A DNA stretch of 64,000 nt from Acidobacteriota bacterium. GTDB lineage: Bacteria > Acidobacteriota > Vicinamibacteria > Vicinamibacterales > UBA823. How positions within the stretch are numbered: position 1 is the stretch's first letter; the number at the start of each line of letters is the position of its first letter. The translations under genes and the position numbers were made by a program. This document shows, one piece after another, positions 26,647 through 34,497 of the stretch. The stretch covers positions 84,684-148,683 of the forward strand of contig PCAK01000005.1 of assembly GCA_002730525.1 (NCBI GenBank), read 5' to 3'. The notes beneath the pieces were generated by a model. It made no database searches. It was not told the origin of the DNA and saw nothing but the letters and a program-made list of their open reading frames with translations.

Positions 26647-27672
26647 ATGATGCCGTGCGTCTCCCGTCCGCTGCGCAGCGCCGCACTGGCGACGCTGTCC
26701 GTCATGGTGCTGCTCGCGACGGCCTCCGGGTCGGCCGACGCACAGCCCTCGGCCCGCCGCTGGTACAAGGGCAACACCCACACGCACACCGTCAACAGCG
26801 ACGGCGACAGTGCGCCGGACGAGGTGGTGCGATGGTATCGCGAGCGCGACTACCACTTCCTCGTCCTCTCGGATCACAACTTCCTGACGTCGGTCGACGG
26901 CGTCAATGCGGTGTACGGCGCCGACGAGCAGTTCCTCGTCATCCGAGGCAAAGAAGTCACGGACGCGTTCGAAGACAAGCCGATCCACATCAATGGCCTG
27001 AATGTGCAGCGCCTGGTCGAACCCCAGGGGGGCAACAGCGTTGTCGAAGTCGTGCAGCGCAACGTCGACGAGATCCGAGCGGCGTCGGGCGTGCCCCACA
27101 TCAACCACCCGAACTTCGGATGGGCGATCACGGCGGACAAGCTACGGCAGGTCCGGAACAACCGGCTGTTCGAGGTGTACAACGGCCATCCCCGGGTGAA
27201 CAACCTCGGCGGCGGTGGTGTGCCCGGACTCGAAGAGATGTGGGACGCCATCTTGACGAGTGGCATCCTGCTCTACGGCATCGCCGTCGATGACGCGCAC
27301 ATCTTCAAGCGCCCCTGGGATCCCGATGCCGCCCGGCCCGGCCGCGGCTGGACCATGGTGCGGGCGAATTCCCTGACGGCCGCCGATCTGCTGGAGGCGA
27401 TCGGCCAGGGAGAGTTCTACGCTTCGACCGGGGTCGTGTTCGAGGACTACCGGGTGACCGACGCGTCGATGACGATCGCCATTGAGGAAATTCCCTCGAG
27501 CAAGTACCGGGTCGAGTTCATCGGCGCGGAAGGGCGTCTCCTGGAGGAGACGACCGCGAACCCGGCGGTCTACGAGTTCACCGGCCAGGAGCGCTACGTC
27601 CGCGCCAAGGTGCTGGAGTCGAACGGCCTCACGGCCTGGCTCCAGCCGGTCATGCTCGACGCAACCCGATGA
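26647..27672 (+). CDS. Exported PHP-domain (CehA/McbA-like) hydrolase
   Basis: 341 residues from the first of two ATG codons at 26647, preceded by GAGG. A signal peptide (PLRSAALATLSVMVLLATASGSADAQ) leads to a PHP metallohydrolase domain. The ligands appear in KGNTHTHTVNSDGD (His-x-His), FLVLSDHNFLT, LVIRGKEVTD, GVPHINHPNFGW and GIAVDDAHIF. PHP enzymes use a trinuclear metal site to cleave phosphate esters or carbamates. Exported members have unknown substrates. The yggT gene starts 11 bp after it. Confidence 0.85.
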   Translation: MMPCVSRPLRSAALATLSVMVLLATASGSADAQPSARRWYKGNTHTHTVNSDGDSAPDEVVRWYRERDYHFLVLSDHNFLTSVDGVNAVYGADEQFLVIRGKEVTDAFEDKPIHINGLNVQRLVEPQGGNSVVEVVQRNVDEIRAASGVPHINHPNFGWAITADKLRQVRNNRLFEVYNGHPRVNNLGGGGVPGLEEMWDAILTSGILLYGIAVDDAHIFKRPWDPDAARPGRGWTMVRANSLTAADLLEAIGQGEFYASTGVVFEDYRVTDASMTIAIEEIPSSKYRVEFIGAEGRLLEETTANPAVYEFTGQERYVRAKVLESNGLTAWLQPVMLDATR

Positions 27673-27683
27673 GGTAACGGCGC

Positions 27684-27914
27684 GTGCTGCTGGGAACCTT
27701 GTTCGACCTGTACTCGCTGGTCGTGATCGTCGCGGTCGTGATGTCGTGGATGCAGCTGCCACCACATCACCCGGCGGCCCAGTTCGTCGGCACGCTGACC
27801 GAGCCCGTCCTCGCTCCGATTCGCCGGGTGCTGCCGCCAATGGGCGGACTGGACCTCTCGCCGATGATCCTGCTCATCGGCCTGCAATTCCTGCGACGTC
27901 TATTCATGGTGTAA
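27684..27914 (+). CDS. YggT family membrane protein
   Basis: 76 residues from GTG at 27684. Two membrane helices match the family (LGTLFDLYSLVVIVAVVMSWM and DLSPMILLIGLQFLRRLFM). The loop contains HPAAQFVGTLTEPVLAPIRRVLPPMGGLDLSP, the usual YggT core. The family is linked to cell division or osmotic behaviour without a firm role. It begins 11 bp after the PHP gene and ends 12 bp before gatC, so it is probably co-transcribed with both. One repeat unit only; the full-length form usually has two. Confidence 0.85.
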   Translation: MLLGTLFDLYSLVVIVAVVMSWMQLPPHHPAAQFVGTLTEPVLAPIRRVLPPMGGLDLSPMILLIGLQFLRRLFMV

Positions 27915-27926
27915 CCGGAGCGCCGC

Positions 27927-28226
27927 ATGTCCTCCCATCTGACCAAGGCCGACGTCGAACGGATCGCCGAACTGGCGCGCCTCGAGTTATCCAAGGAAGA
28001 GCAGGAGACGTTCGCTCGGCAACTGGCCGAGATCCTGACCTACGCGGAGGCCGTCCAGGCGGTCGACACGACCGACGTCCCGCCGACCACACACCTGCTC
28101 TCCAGCCACGAGGCTCTGCGCGCGGACGAGCTGCGCGACTCGCTACCACGGGAAGACGCGCTCGCCAACGCGCCGGACGCGGCGGCTGAAGAGGGCTTCT
28201 TCAAGGTCCCGAAGGTCATCGGATGA
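27927..28226 (+). CDS. gatC: Aspartyl/glutamyl-tRNA amidotransferase subunit C
   Basis: 99 residues, normal length. GatC wraps the GatA/GatB core and helps convert Glu-tRNA(Gln) or Asp-tRNA(Asn) to the amide form. Typical stretches are HLTKADVERIAELARLELSKEE, FARQLAEILTYAEAVQAVDT and REDALANAPDAAAEEGFFKVPKVIG. The stop overlaps the gatA start by 4 bp (28223-28226). Confidence 0.93.
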   Translation: MSSHLTKADVERIAELARLELSKEEQETFARQLAEILTYAEAVQAVDTTDVPPTTHLLSSHEALRADELRDSLPREDALANAPDAAAEEGFFKVPKVIG

Positions 28227-29689
28227 CGATCTCGACGCGAACGCTGGTAGAGGTGCGCGACGCGGTGGCCGACGGAGCCGCCACGGCGGTCGACGTCTGC
28301 ACCGACTACCTCGATCGGATCGCGGCGACCGACCCGTCGCTGCACGCGTTCAACCGCGTCACTCGAGAGCGGGCACTTGAGCGCGCGGCGATGCTCGACC
28401 GGTCGCGAGTCGCCGACGATCACCGGCCGTTGCTGGGCGTCCCGATCGCCGTCAAGGACAACCTCTGCACGCGAGGCGTCGCGACGACCGCTTCGTCACG
28501 CGCCCTCGACGGATTCGTCCCGCCGTACGACGCGACGGTCATCGCGCGGTTGGAAGACGCCGGCGCTGTCGTCGTCGGCAAGACGAACTGCGACGAGTTC
28601 GCCATGGGTTCGTCGACCGAGAACTCCGCATTCGGACCGACGCACAACCCGTGGGACCTGGCACGCAGCCCGGGCGGATCGAGCGGCGGCTCGGCCGCGG
28701 CCGTCTCGGCTCGGCTCGTTCCGGGCGCCCTGGGCTCGGACACCGGCGGCTCGATTCGCCAGCCGGCGGCCCTGTGCGGCGTCGTGGGCCTGAAACCGAC
28801 CTACGGGCGCGTCTCGCGTTACGGCCTGCTGGCCTTCGCCTCGTCACTCGACCAGATCGGGCCGCTGACGCTGACCGTGCGGGACGCCGCACTGCTGCTG
28901 GAAGTCATCGCCGGCGCTGATCCGTGCGATGCCACCGCCGCCCCGAACGCGGTGGCCACCTACGCCGACGGGCTCGACGGCGACCTAAGGGGCATCCGAC
29001 TGGGCGTACCTTCCGGCCTGCTCGAGGACGGCGTGGATGCCGACGTCGGCCGCGTGTTCGACGAAGCGGTCGCGGCGTTCCGGGCCGCCGGCGCGACCAT
29101 CGCGGACGTCGCGCTCCCGCATGCCAGCTATGCCATCCCCGTCTACTACTTGATCGCCACGGCCGAGGCCAGTTCGAACCTCGCTCGCTACGACGGTGTC
29201 CGCTACGGGCATCGCGCCTCGCTGGATCCCGCGACGGCGACCTTGACCGCCATGTACGACCGAACCCGCAGCGAGGGGTTCGGCGCTGAAGTGAAGCGCC
29301 GCATCATGCTCGGCACCTACGCACTCAGCGCCGGCTATTACGATGCGCACTACCTGAAAGCACAGCAGGTCCGCACCTTGATCCGGCAGGACTACGAGGC
29401 GGCGCTCGAGTCGGTCGACGCCGTGCTCATGCCGACGAGCCCGGTGCCGGCGTTCGCGCTGGGAGACAAGGTCGACGACCCGCTGCAGATGTACCTGCTC
29501 GACGTCTTTACGGTGAGCGCCAACCTCGCCGGCCTTCCGGCGATGAGCGTGCCGGCCGGATTCACACCGGGACGGCTGCCGGTCGGCGCACAGCTCGTGG
29601 GGCGAGCGTTCGATGAAGCGGGGCTGCTACGGATTGCGGACGGCTACGAGCGCGCCAACGGCTGGTGGAGAGAATCGCCGACCCTCTGA
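28223..29689 (+). CDS. gatA: Aspartyl/glutamyl-tRNA amidotransferase subunit A
   Basis: 488 residues. The amidase hydrolyses glutamine and passes ammonia to GatB. The Ser-cisSer-Lys triad is present: Lys in PIAVKDNLCTRG, the Gly/Ser-rich loop SPGGSSGGSAAAVSA, and the nucleophile region LGSDTGGSIRQPAALCGVVG. The C-terminal segment DAVLMPTSPVPAF and the tail LPVGAQLVGRAFDEAGLLRIADGYE are typical. gatB is not adjacent: after gatA come convergent genes, so it must lie elsewhere. This implies that at least one of Asn-tRNA or Gln-tRNA is made by amidation. Confidence 0.95.
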   Translation: MTISTRTLVEVRDAVADGAATAVDVCTDYLDRIAATDPSLHAFNRVTRERALERAAMLDRSRVADDHRPLLGVPIAVKDNLCTRGVATTASSRALDGFVPPYDATVIARLEDAGAVVVGKTNCDEFAMGSSTENSAFGPTHNPWDLARSPGGSSGGSAAAVSARLVPGALGSDTGGSIRQPAALCGVVGLKPTYGRVSRYGLLAFASSLDQIGPLTLTVRDAALLLEVIAGADPCDATAAPNAVATYADGLDGDLRGIRLGVPSGLLEDGVDADVGRVFDEAVAAFRAAGATIADVALPHASYAIPVYYLIATAEASSNLARYDGVRYGHRASLDPATATLTAMYDRTRSEGFGAEVKRRIMLGTYALSAGYYDAHYLKAQQVRTLIRQDYEAALESVDAVLMPTSPVPAFALGDKVDDPLQMYLLDVFTVSANLAGLPAMSVPAGFTPGRLPVGAQLVGRAFDEAGLLRIADGYERANGWWRESPTL

Positions 29690-29695
29690 CGGAGG

Positions 29696-30013
29696 CTAGC
29701 GAGCGGGCACGGGCTGCGCCGGCGAGCGGAAGAGCCAGATCAGGCCCATCACGGCGAGCAGCACGACCAGCGCGGGCACGGCCAGCGCCGCCGCCGCGCC
29801 CACGAATGCCGCGAGCAGGATCAGGCCGACCACGGGCGCCAGCAGCAGGGCGACCGCCGCGCCAAAGACGAGCCCGAAGAACGTCTTGAAGAGAAGAACG
29901 GGAATCAGCACCAGCCCGAGCAGCAGCTTGGCGAAGACCAGCCCCACCGCCACACCGGCGACGGCCAGTGCACCGAAGGTCACGACCGCGCCCAGCGCCA
30001 TCAACTCGAACAT
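29696..30013 (-). CDS. Small glycine/alanine-rich membrane protein
   Basis: 105 residues, almost wholly hydrophobic, with about three to four predicted membrane helices (MALGAVVTFGALAVAGVAVGLVFA, LLLGLVLIPVLLFKTFFGLVFGA, LLLAPVVGLILLAAFVGAAAA, LAVPALVVLLAVMGLIWLF). A charged FRSP tail follows. It ends 6 bp from the gatA stop (convergent). It follows a single-helix membrane protein and an rpoZ-like gene on the same strand. No family recognised. Confidence 0.6.
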   Translation of the reverse strand: MFELMALGAVVTFGALAVAGVAVGLVFAKLLLGLVLIPVLLFKTFFGLVFGAAVALLLAPVVGLILLAAFVGAAAALAVPALVVLLAVMGLIWLFRSPAQPVPAR

Positions 30014-30032
30014 CGGCTCTTCAGCCCTCCCA

Positions 30033-30299
30033 CTATCCCCTACGGGACGCCTGCTCGAGAAGTTCCGGGGTCTTCAACTGATCGGCGGGGCCGCGCGGTG
30101 CATCGGGTGGCAGGTAGGCGAACTCGCCGTCCAGGTCGTCGAAGTTCCTGAAGACCAGAGTCTTCCGACTGCCCCGGCGCAGCTTCGGCATGGCCAGGGC
30201 AACGCAGACACCGATGAACAGCGCGAGCAGGAAGACGGTCGAGGCGCCGAGTCCTTGCAGCGCTCCGACGGCGAGATCGGTGATCTCGGCCGAGGTCAC
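30033..30299 (-). CDS. Single-pass membrane protein coupled to rpoZ
   Basis: 88 residues with one hydrophobic helix (STVFLLALFIGVCVALAMP, about 20-38), followed by a basic segment KLRRGSRKTLVFRNFDDLDGEFAYLPPDAP. The rest is soluble. The start overlaps the upstream gene by 4 bp (30296-30299), so it is translated with it. Not recognised. The link to the omega-like gene suggests co-expression rather than a known complex. Confidence 0.6.
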   Translation of the reverse strand: MTSAEITDLAVGALQGLGASTVFLLALFIGVCVALAMPKLRRGSRKTLVFRNFDDLDGEFAYLPPDAPRGPADQLKTPELLEQASRRG

Positions 30300-30604
30300 C
30301 GGGCGGTCTCCCCGACCGGCGGCTTGTCGGGCAGCTCGTAGACGACGAGCCCCTCCTCCACTTCCTGCATCGCCACGCGCTCGAGTTTCGGCGGCATCTC
30401 GGGCCTCGCACCCGTCTCGGGGTCCGGACGGAGGTGCGCGAGCCGCGGCAGCGCGCCCCGCCGGAGTTGCTTGGCACGCTGGGCCGCCACGTCGACGTAG
30501 AGGAAACGACTCCGAATCGGAGCCATCTTCGGCAGCGGCTTCGGCTCGGGCGCGGCCTCCACAACAGCATCTTCAGCGGGTACAGGGATTGACGTCTCGT
30601 CCAT
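30296..30604 (-). CDS. rpoZ: RNA polymerase omega subunit-like protein
   Basis: 102 residues from the ATG at 30604; a TTG at 30610 is an alternative. The core SRFLYVDVAAQRAKQLRRGALPRL, followed by PPKLERVAMQEVEEGLVVYELP, matches omega/Rpb6: an NRFxxVxxAAxRARQL helix, then a region ending in xxAxxEVxxGLI. About 30 residues of unusual N-terminal tail precede it. The protein helps assemble the RNA polymerase core. The gene overlaps the next by 4 bp and is divergent from a glycosyltransferase. The family call rests on motifs only. Confidence 0.7.
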   Translation of the reverse strand: MDETSIPVPAEDAVVEAAPEPKPLPKMAPIRSRFLYVDVAAQRAKQLRRGALPRLAHLRPDPETGARPEMPPKLERVAMQEVEEGLVVYELPDKPPVGETAR

Positions 30605-30653
30605 AACCAATCAGGATACTCCAAATCACCGGAAGACGCTATCCTCGCTTGTC

Positions 30654-31523
30654 ATGCACGTCAGCGGCTTTACCATCGTCCGTAATGCCGTCAAGTTCGG
30701 CTACCCGTTCCAGGAAAGCATCCGTTCCCTGCTCCCGCTTGTCGACGAGATGATCGTGGCAGTGGGCAAGAGCTCGGATGGCACGATCGAGGGCGTGCGG
30801 GGCGTGCGCTCGCCCAAGATCCGCATCGTCGAAACGACATGGGATCTCTCGAAGCGCGAGGGCGGACGGTTGCTGGCCGAGCAGACAGACCTGGCGCTGA
30901 CTGAATGCGCCGGTGACTGGTGTTTCTATCTACAGGCCGATGAAGTGGTCCACGAACGGGACTACCCTCGCATCCGACGCGCGATGCAGCAGTTCCTGGC
31001 CCGGCCTGCGATTGAGGGGCTGTGGTTCCGGTACGCCCACTTCCGGGCCGGCTACGATGTTCGCGACACGCTGGGCTATCGGCGCGCCGTCCGAATCGTG
31101 AGGAATGGCGTCGGTATCCGGTCGCGCGCGGACGCGTGCACCTTCTGGGGCAGCAACGGCCGGCCGCTGCACCCACGCTGGCCCAGCGGAACCAGGCCAG
31201 CCGGGGGCGAAATCTATCACTACGGCGGAGTCCGTCCCCCTCGCCTGCAGGGGATACGCAGAGCGACCCTGGAACAGATGTACGACGAGGGCCGGATGGG
31301 AGATTCGGCTCCTGAGCACGAGATCCCGGACTGGACGTACGACTACCGGGGATGCGTGCCGTTCCAAGGCACCCACCCGGCCGTCATGTCCGATCGGATC
31401 TCTTCAATGGACTGGGAACGGCCACCCTTTCATCCCGTGCCCCGATGGCGGGACAGCTACTGGTGGCGGGTTCGGCTCCGGAAGGCTGGGTTGTTGCCAC
31501 GAGGGTGGGTCGACTGGCCCTAA
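30654..31523 (+). CDS. Family 2-like glycosyltransferase
   Basis: 289 residues, cytoplasmic or membrane-peripheral, with no signal peptide. The GT-A start (MHVSGFTIVRNAVKFGYPFQESIRSLLPLVDEMIVAVGKSSDGT) is typical of small GT2 enzymes. The DxD-like acceptor motif is in CAGDWCFYLQADEVVHERDY. The C-terminal half contains WTYDYRGCVPFQGTHPAVM, seen in enzymes acting on cell-surface sugars. No neighbours define the acceptor. It is divergent from the omega-like gene and convergent with dnaK. Confidence 0.7.
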   Translation: MHVSGFTIVRNAVKFGYPFQESIRSLLPLVDEMIVAVGKSSDGTIEGVRGVRSPKIRIVETTWDLSKREGGRLLAEQTDLALTECAGDWCFYLQADEVVHERDYPRIRRAMQQFLARPAIEGLWFRYAHFRAGYDVRDTLGYRRAVRIVRNGVGIRSRADACTFWGSNGRPLHPRWPSGTRPAGGEIYHYGGVRPPRLQGIRRATLEQMYDEGRMGDSAPEHEIPDWTYDYRGCVPFQGTHPAVMSDRISSMDWERPPFHPVPRWRDSYWWRVRLRKAGLLPRGWVDWP

Positions 31524-31578
31524 GCCATGCGCCCTGGCGCCATGCGCCGACCCACCCGTCGAGGTCGCTCACCGACGA

Positions 31579-33459
31579 CTAGGCGCCCACGACCTCCCCG
31601 TCGATCACCTCGCCATCCGGCGCCGTGGGATCCCCCTGCGAGGCCGGCGGCTCCTCCGGACGGGGCAGCAAGCCGGCAATCTCCTCGACGCGCTGCTGCA
31701 GGTCCTTCGCCGCGGCCTGAATGACGCCGACTTCGGTGCCCTTCGAGGCTTCCCGCGCTGCCGCCATTGATGTCTCGGCTCGCTCGACGTCGGGCTGCGG
31801 CAGACGATCGCGGTTCTCGGTCACCGTGTGCTCCAGACCGTAGACCGCTGCATCGAGCTGATTCCGCTCGTCGATCAGCGTTCGATACGCGCGGTCTTCC
31901 GCTTCGTGCGCCGCGGCTTCCTGGACGAGCCGATCGACATCGTCGGACGAGAGGCCGCTGGAGGCGGTGATCGTCATCTCCTGGGCTTTCGCCGTCGCCT
32001 TGTCCGTGGCCGACACGTGCACGATGCCGTTCGCGTCGATGTTGAAGATCACCTCGACCTGCGGCACCCCGCGCGGCGCCGGGGCCAGGCCAACCAGATG
32101 GAACCGGCCAAGCGTGCGATTGTCTTTCGCGCCCGGCCGCTCGCCCTGCAGCACGTGCACCTCGACGCTCGTCTGGCTGTCGGCGGCCGTCGAGAAGATC
32201 TCGCTCTTCCGCGTCGGAATCGTGGTGTTGCGCGGAATCAGCGGAGTCATCACGCCGCCCAGCGTCTCGATGCCCAGCGACAGCGGCGTCACGTCGAGCA
32301 GCAGCACATCCTTGACGTCGCCGGCCAGTACGCCACCCTGAATGGCGGCGCCGATGGCTACGACCTCGTCGGGGTTGACCCCCTTGTGGGGGTCCTTGCC
32401 GAAGTAGTCGCGCACCAGCGACTGCACCTTTGGCATCCGTGTGGAGCCACCCACCAGCACCACCTCGTCGACGGCGGCGGCCTGGAGGCCCGCGTCGGCC
32501 AGGGCCTGCTTCACCGGGCCGAGTGTGCGTTGCAGCAGGTCGTCGACCAGCTGCTCGAGCTTGGCGCGGCTGAGCTTGAGCGACAGATGCTTCGGACCGG
32601 CCGAGGTCGCGGTGATGAAGGGCAGACTGATCTCGGTCTCGAGCGCCGTCGACAGTTCAATCTTCGCTTTCTCAGCGGCTTCCCGGAGGCGCTGGAGGGC
32701 CATCCGGTCGGCCGATAGGTCCACGCCGTCGGTCGCCGAGAACTGCTCGACCATCCAGTCGACGATGCGGTGGTCCAGATCGTCTCCGCCGAGATGGGTG
32801 TCACCGTTGGTCGACTTCACCTCGACGACGCCCTCACCGACCTCGAGGATGGAGATGTCGAACGTGCCGCCGCCGAAGTCGAAGACGGCGATCGTTTCAT
32901 CACCCTTCTTGTCGAGGCCGTAGGCGAGGGCAGCAGCGGTCGGCTCGTTGATGATCCGCTCGACCGTCAGGCCGGCAATCTTCCCCGCGTCCTTCGTGGC
33001 CTGGCGTTGCGCGTCGTTGAAGTACGCCGGAACCGTCACAACGGCGTCCGCCACCGGATGCCCCAGATGATCCTCCGCGGCCTGCTTCAGCTTCTGGAGA
33101 ACCGCTGCCGAAATCTGCGGCGGCGACTGGACCGTCCCGTGCAACTCGACCGCGACGTCACCGTTCTTCGCGGCCACGATGCGGTACGGCATGCGTGCGG
33201 ACTCGGACGCGATCTCGGCGTGCTTGCGGCCGATGAACCGCTTCACGGAGGACACGGTCTGCTCCGGGTTCGTCACGGCCTGGCGCTTCGCGATCTCGCC
33301 AACGAGACGTTCGCCGTCCTTCGAAACGGCGACGACCGACGGGGTCAGCCGGCTCCCCTCCTGGTTGACGATGACGGCCGGCTGCCCGCCCTCCATCACG
33401 CTGACCACCGAATTCGTCGTGCCCAGGTCGATTCCGATAACGCTCTTGCTTCTGCTCAT
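31579..33459 (-). CDS. dnaK: Molecular chaperone DnaK (Hsp70)
   Basis: 626 residues from the ATG at 33459, which has GGAGGAG immediately upstream. The ATPase domain carries [77 protein letters not shown] and [14 protein letters not shown]. The substrate domain follows with [37 protein letters not shown]. The lid ends in a short acidic tail. No grpE or dnaJ is adjacent, so this is a stand-alone copy. An AT-rich upstream region carries two palindromes and a promoter. Confidence 0.95.
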   Translation of the reverse strand: MSRSKSVIGIDLGTTNSVVSVMEGGQPAVIVNQEGSRLTPSVVAVSKDGERLVGEIAKRQAVTNPEQTVSSVKRFIGRKHAEIASESARMPYRIVAAKNGDVAVELHGTVQSPPQISAAVLQKLKQAAEDHLGHPVADAVVTVPAYFNDAQRQATKDAGKIAGLTVERIINEPTAAALAYGLDKKGDETIAVFDFGGGTFDISILEVGEGVVEVKSTNGDTHLGGDDLDHRIVDWMVEQFSATDGVDLSADRMALQRLREAAEKAKIELSTALETEISLPFITATSAGPKHLSLKLSRAKLEQLVDDLLQRTLGPVKQALADAGLQAAAVDEVVLVGGSTRMPKVQSLVRDYFGKDPHKGVNPDEVVAIGAAIQGGVLAGDVKDVLLLDVTPLSLGIETLGGVMTPLIPRNTTIPTRKSEIFSTAADSQTSVEVHVLQGERPGAKDNRTLGRFHLVGLAPAPRGVPQVEVIFNIDANGIVHVSATDKATAKAQEMTITASSGLSSDDVDRLVQEAAAHEAEDRAYRTLIDERNQLDAAVYGLEHTVTENRDRLPQPDVERAETSMAAAREASKGTEVGVIQAAAKDLQQRVEEIAGLLPRPEEPPASQGDPTAPDGEVIDGEVVGA

Positions 33460-33508
33460 CGCTCCTCCGTCGGGCTCTGTGGCTTCGGCCCGGAAAATGA
33501 TTCCACCG

Positions 33509-33537
33509 ATGATACATAGATAGTTATCTATATGCAA
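33509..33537 (-). promoter_or_regulatory. dnaK promoter with spacer palindrome
   Basis: On the minus strand a TTGCAT (-35, 33532-33537), a 17-bp spacer and TATCAT (-10, 33509-33514) match a sigma-70-type promoter. The spacer is filled by the perfect 16-bp palindrome ATAGATAGTTATCTAT (33516-33531). The start codon of dnaK is about 50 bp downstream. A repressor binding here would block RNA polymerase. Confidence 0.65.
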
Positions 33538-33547
33538 TCATATTTAC

Positions 33548-33564
33548 TGAGTGACTATCACTCA
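33548..33564. promoter_or_regulatory. Inverted repeat resembling the HspR (HAIR) operator
   Basis: TGAGTGA and TCACTCA form a perfect 7-bp inverted repeat around a 3-base centre. Written as TGAGT-N7-ACTCA, it matches the core of the published HspR box (CTTGAGT-N7-ACTCAAG). It lies 11 bp upstream of the dnaK -35 in the same AT-rich tract. No HspR gene is in the window. Confidence 0.5.
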
Positions 33565-33677
33565 TGTATATGAGATATCAGAACCAAATGATTAAAGCGT
33601 TTGTTTTCAGTCTGATACAAATGCCAACCGCCGATCGGGTCGCCTGACTTGGGCGCTACTATAATGAGGTCACGGCC

Positions 33678-34496
33678 ATGCGACTGCTCTTCATCGGCGA
33701 CATCGTCGGCAAACCCGGACGTGAAATCGTCCGGCGCGGTCTGCGCCCGCTCATCGAGGCACACCAGATCGACCTCGTCATCGCCAACGTCGAGAATGCG
33801 GCCGGCGGGTTCGGCATCACACGCGAGATCGGCGAGTCGCTCCGTGATCTGGGCATCGAGGTCATGACCTCGGGCAATCACATCTGGGACAAGAAGGAAG
33901 CGCTCGACTACATCACGCGCGAACCGCGCCTGATCCGGCCGGCGAACTACCCCGCGGGCACGCCCGGTTATGGGATGTGCACGGTGACGACGTCGGCGGG
34001 GGACGTCGCGGTCGCCGTCATCAATGTCATGGGGCGTGTCTTCATGCAGCCCCTCGACAACCCGTTCAGCGTGGTCCTCGATCAGATTCGCGTCGCGCGG
34101 GAGGAGACCCGCGTCATCTTTGTCGACTTTCACGCGGAAGCGACGTCCGAGAAAATCGCGATGGGCTGGCATCTCGACGGCCAGGTCACCGCGGTCGTCG
34201 GCACCCATACGCATGTCCAGACCGCCGATGCCCGCCTGCTCCCTGGCGGCACGGCGTACATCACCGACGTCGGCATGACCGGACCGCACGACTCGATCAT
34301 CGGCGTGGAAACGGGCGCGGCGCTGTCGCGGTTCGTCACGGGCCTGCCCAGCCGGTTCGAAACCGCGACACGCGACCCCAAGCTGCATGCCGTCGTGGTG
34401 ACGGCCGACGTCGCAACGGGTCTGGCCACCGACATCGCACCGTTGAGCCTGAGCCTGCATGACATCGAAGCGCTTGCGGCGCGACCGGTATCCTGA
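33678..34496 (+). CDS. YmdB-family metallophosphoesterase (TIGR00282)
   Basis: 272 residues. The N-terminus MRLLFIGDIVGKPGREIVRRGL and the later NVENAAGGFGITREIGESLRDLGIEVMTSGNHIWDKKEAL, VDFHAEATSEKIAMGW, VVGTHTHVQTAD and YITDVGMTGPHDS give the binuclear metal site typical of YmdB. B. subtilis YmdB is a 2',3'-cyclic phosphodiesterase that affects biofilm and RNA metabolism. It ends 1 bp before the xseA start and leads the xseA-xseB-ispA run. SD GAGG lies 9 bp upstream. Confidence 0.9.
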   Translation: MRLLFIGDIVGKPGREIVRRGLRPLIEAHQIDLVIANVENAAGGFGITREIGESLRDLGIEVMTSGNHIWDKKEALDYITREPRLIRPANYPAGTPGYGMCTVTTSAGDVAVAVINVMGRVFMQPLDNPFSVVLDQIRVAREETRVIFVDFHAEATSEKIAMGWHLDGQVTAVVGTHTHVQTADARLLPGGTAYITDVGMTGPHDSIIGVETGAALSRFVTGLPSRFETATRDPKLHAVVVTADVATGLATDIAPLSLSLHDIEALAARPVS

Positions 34497-34497
34497 C

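Noticed and set aside
33660..33665. TATAAT before ymdB as its promoter
   Set aside because: It would put the transcript start only a few bases before the ATG and overlaps the ribosome site, so it is probably chance.
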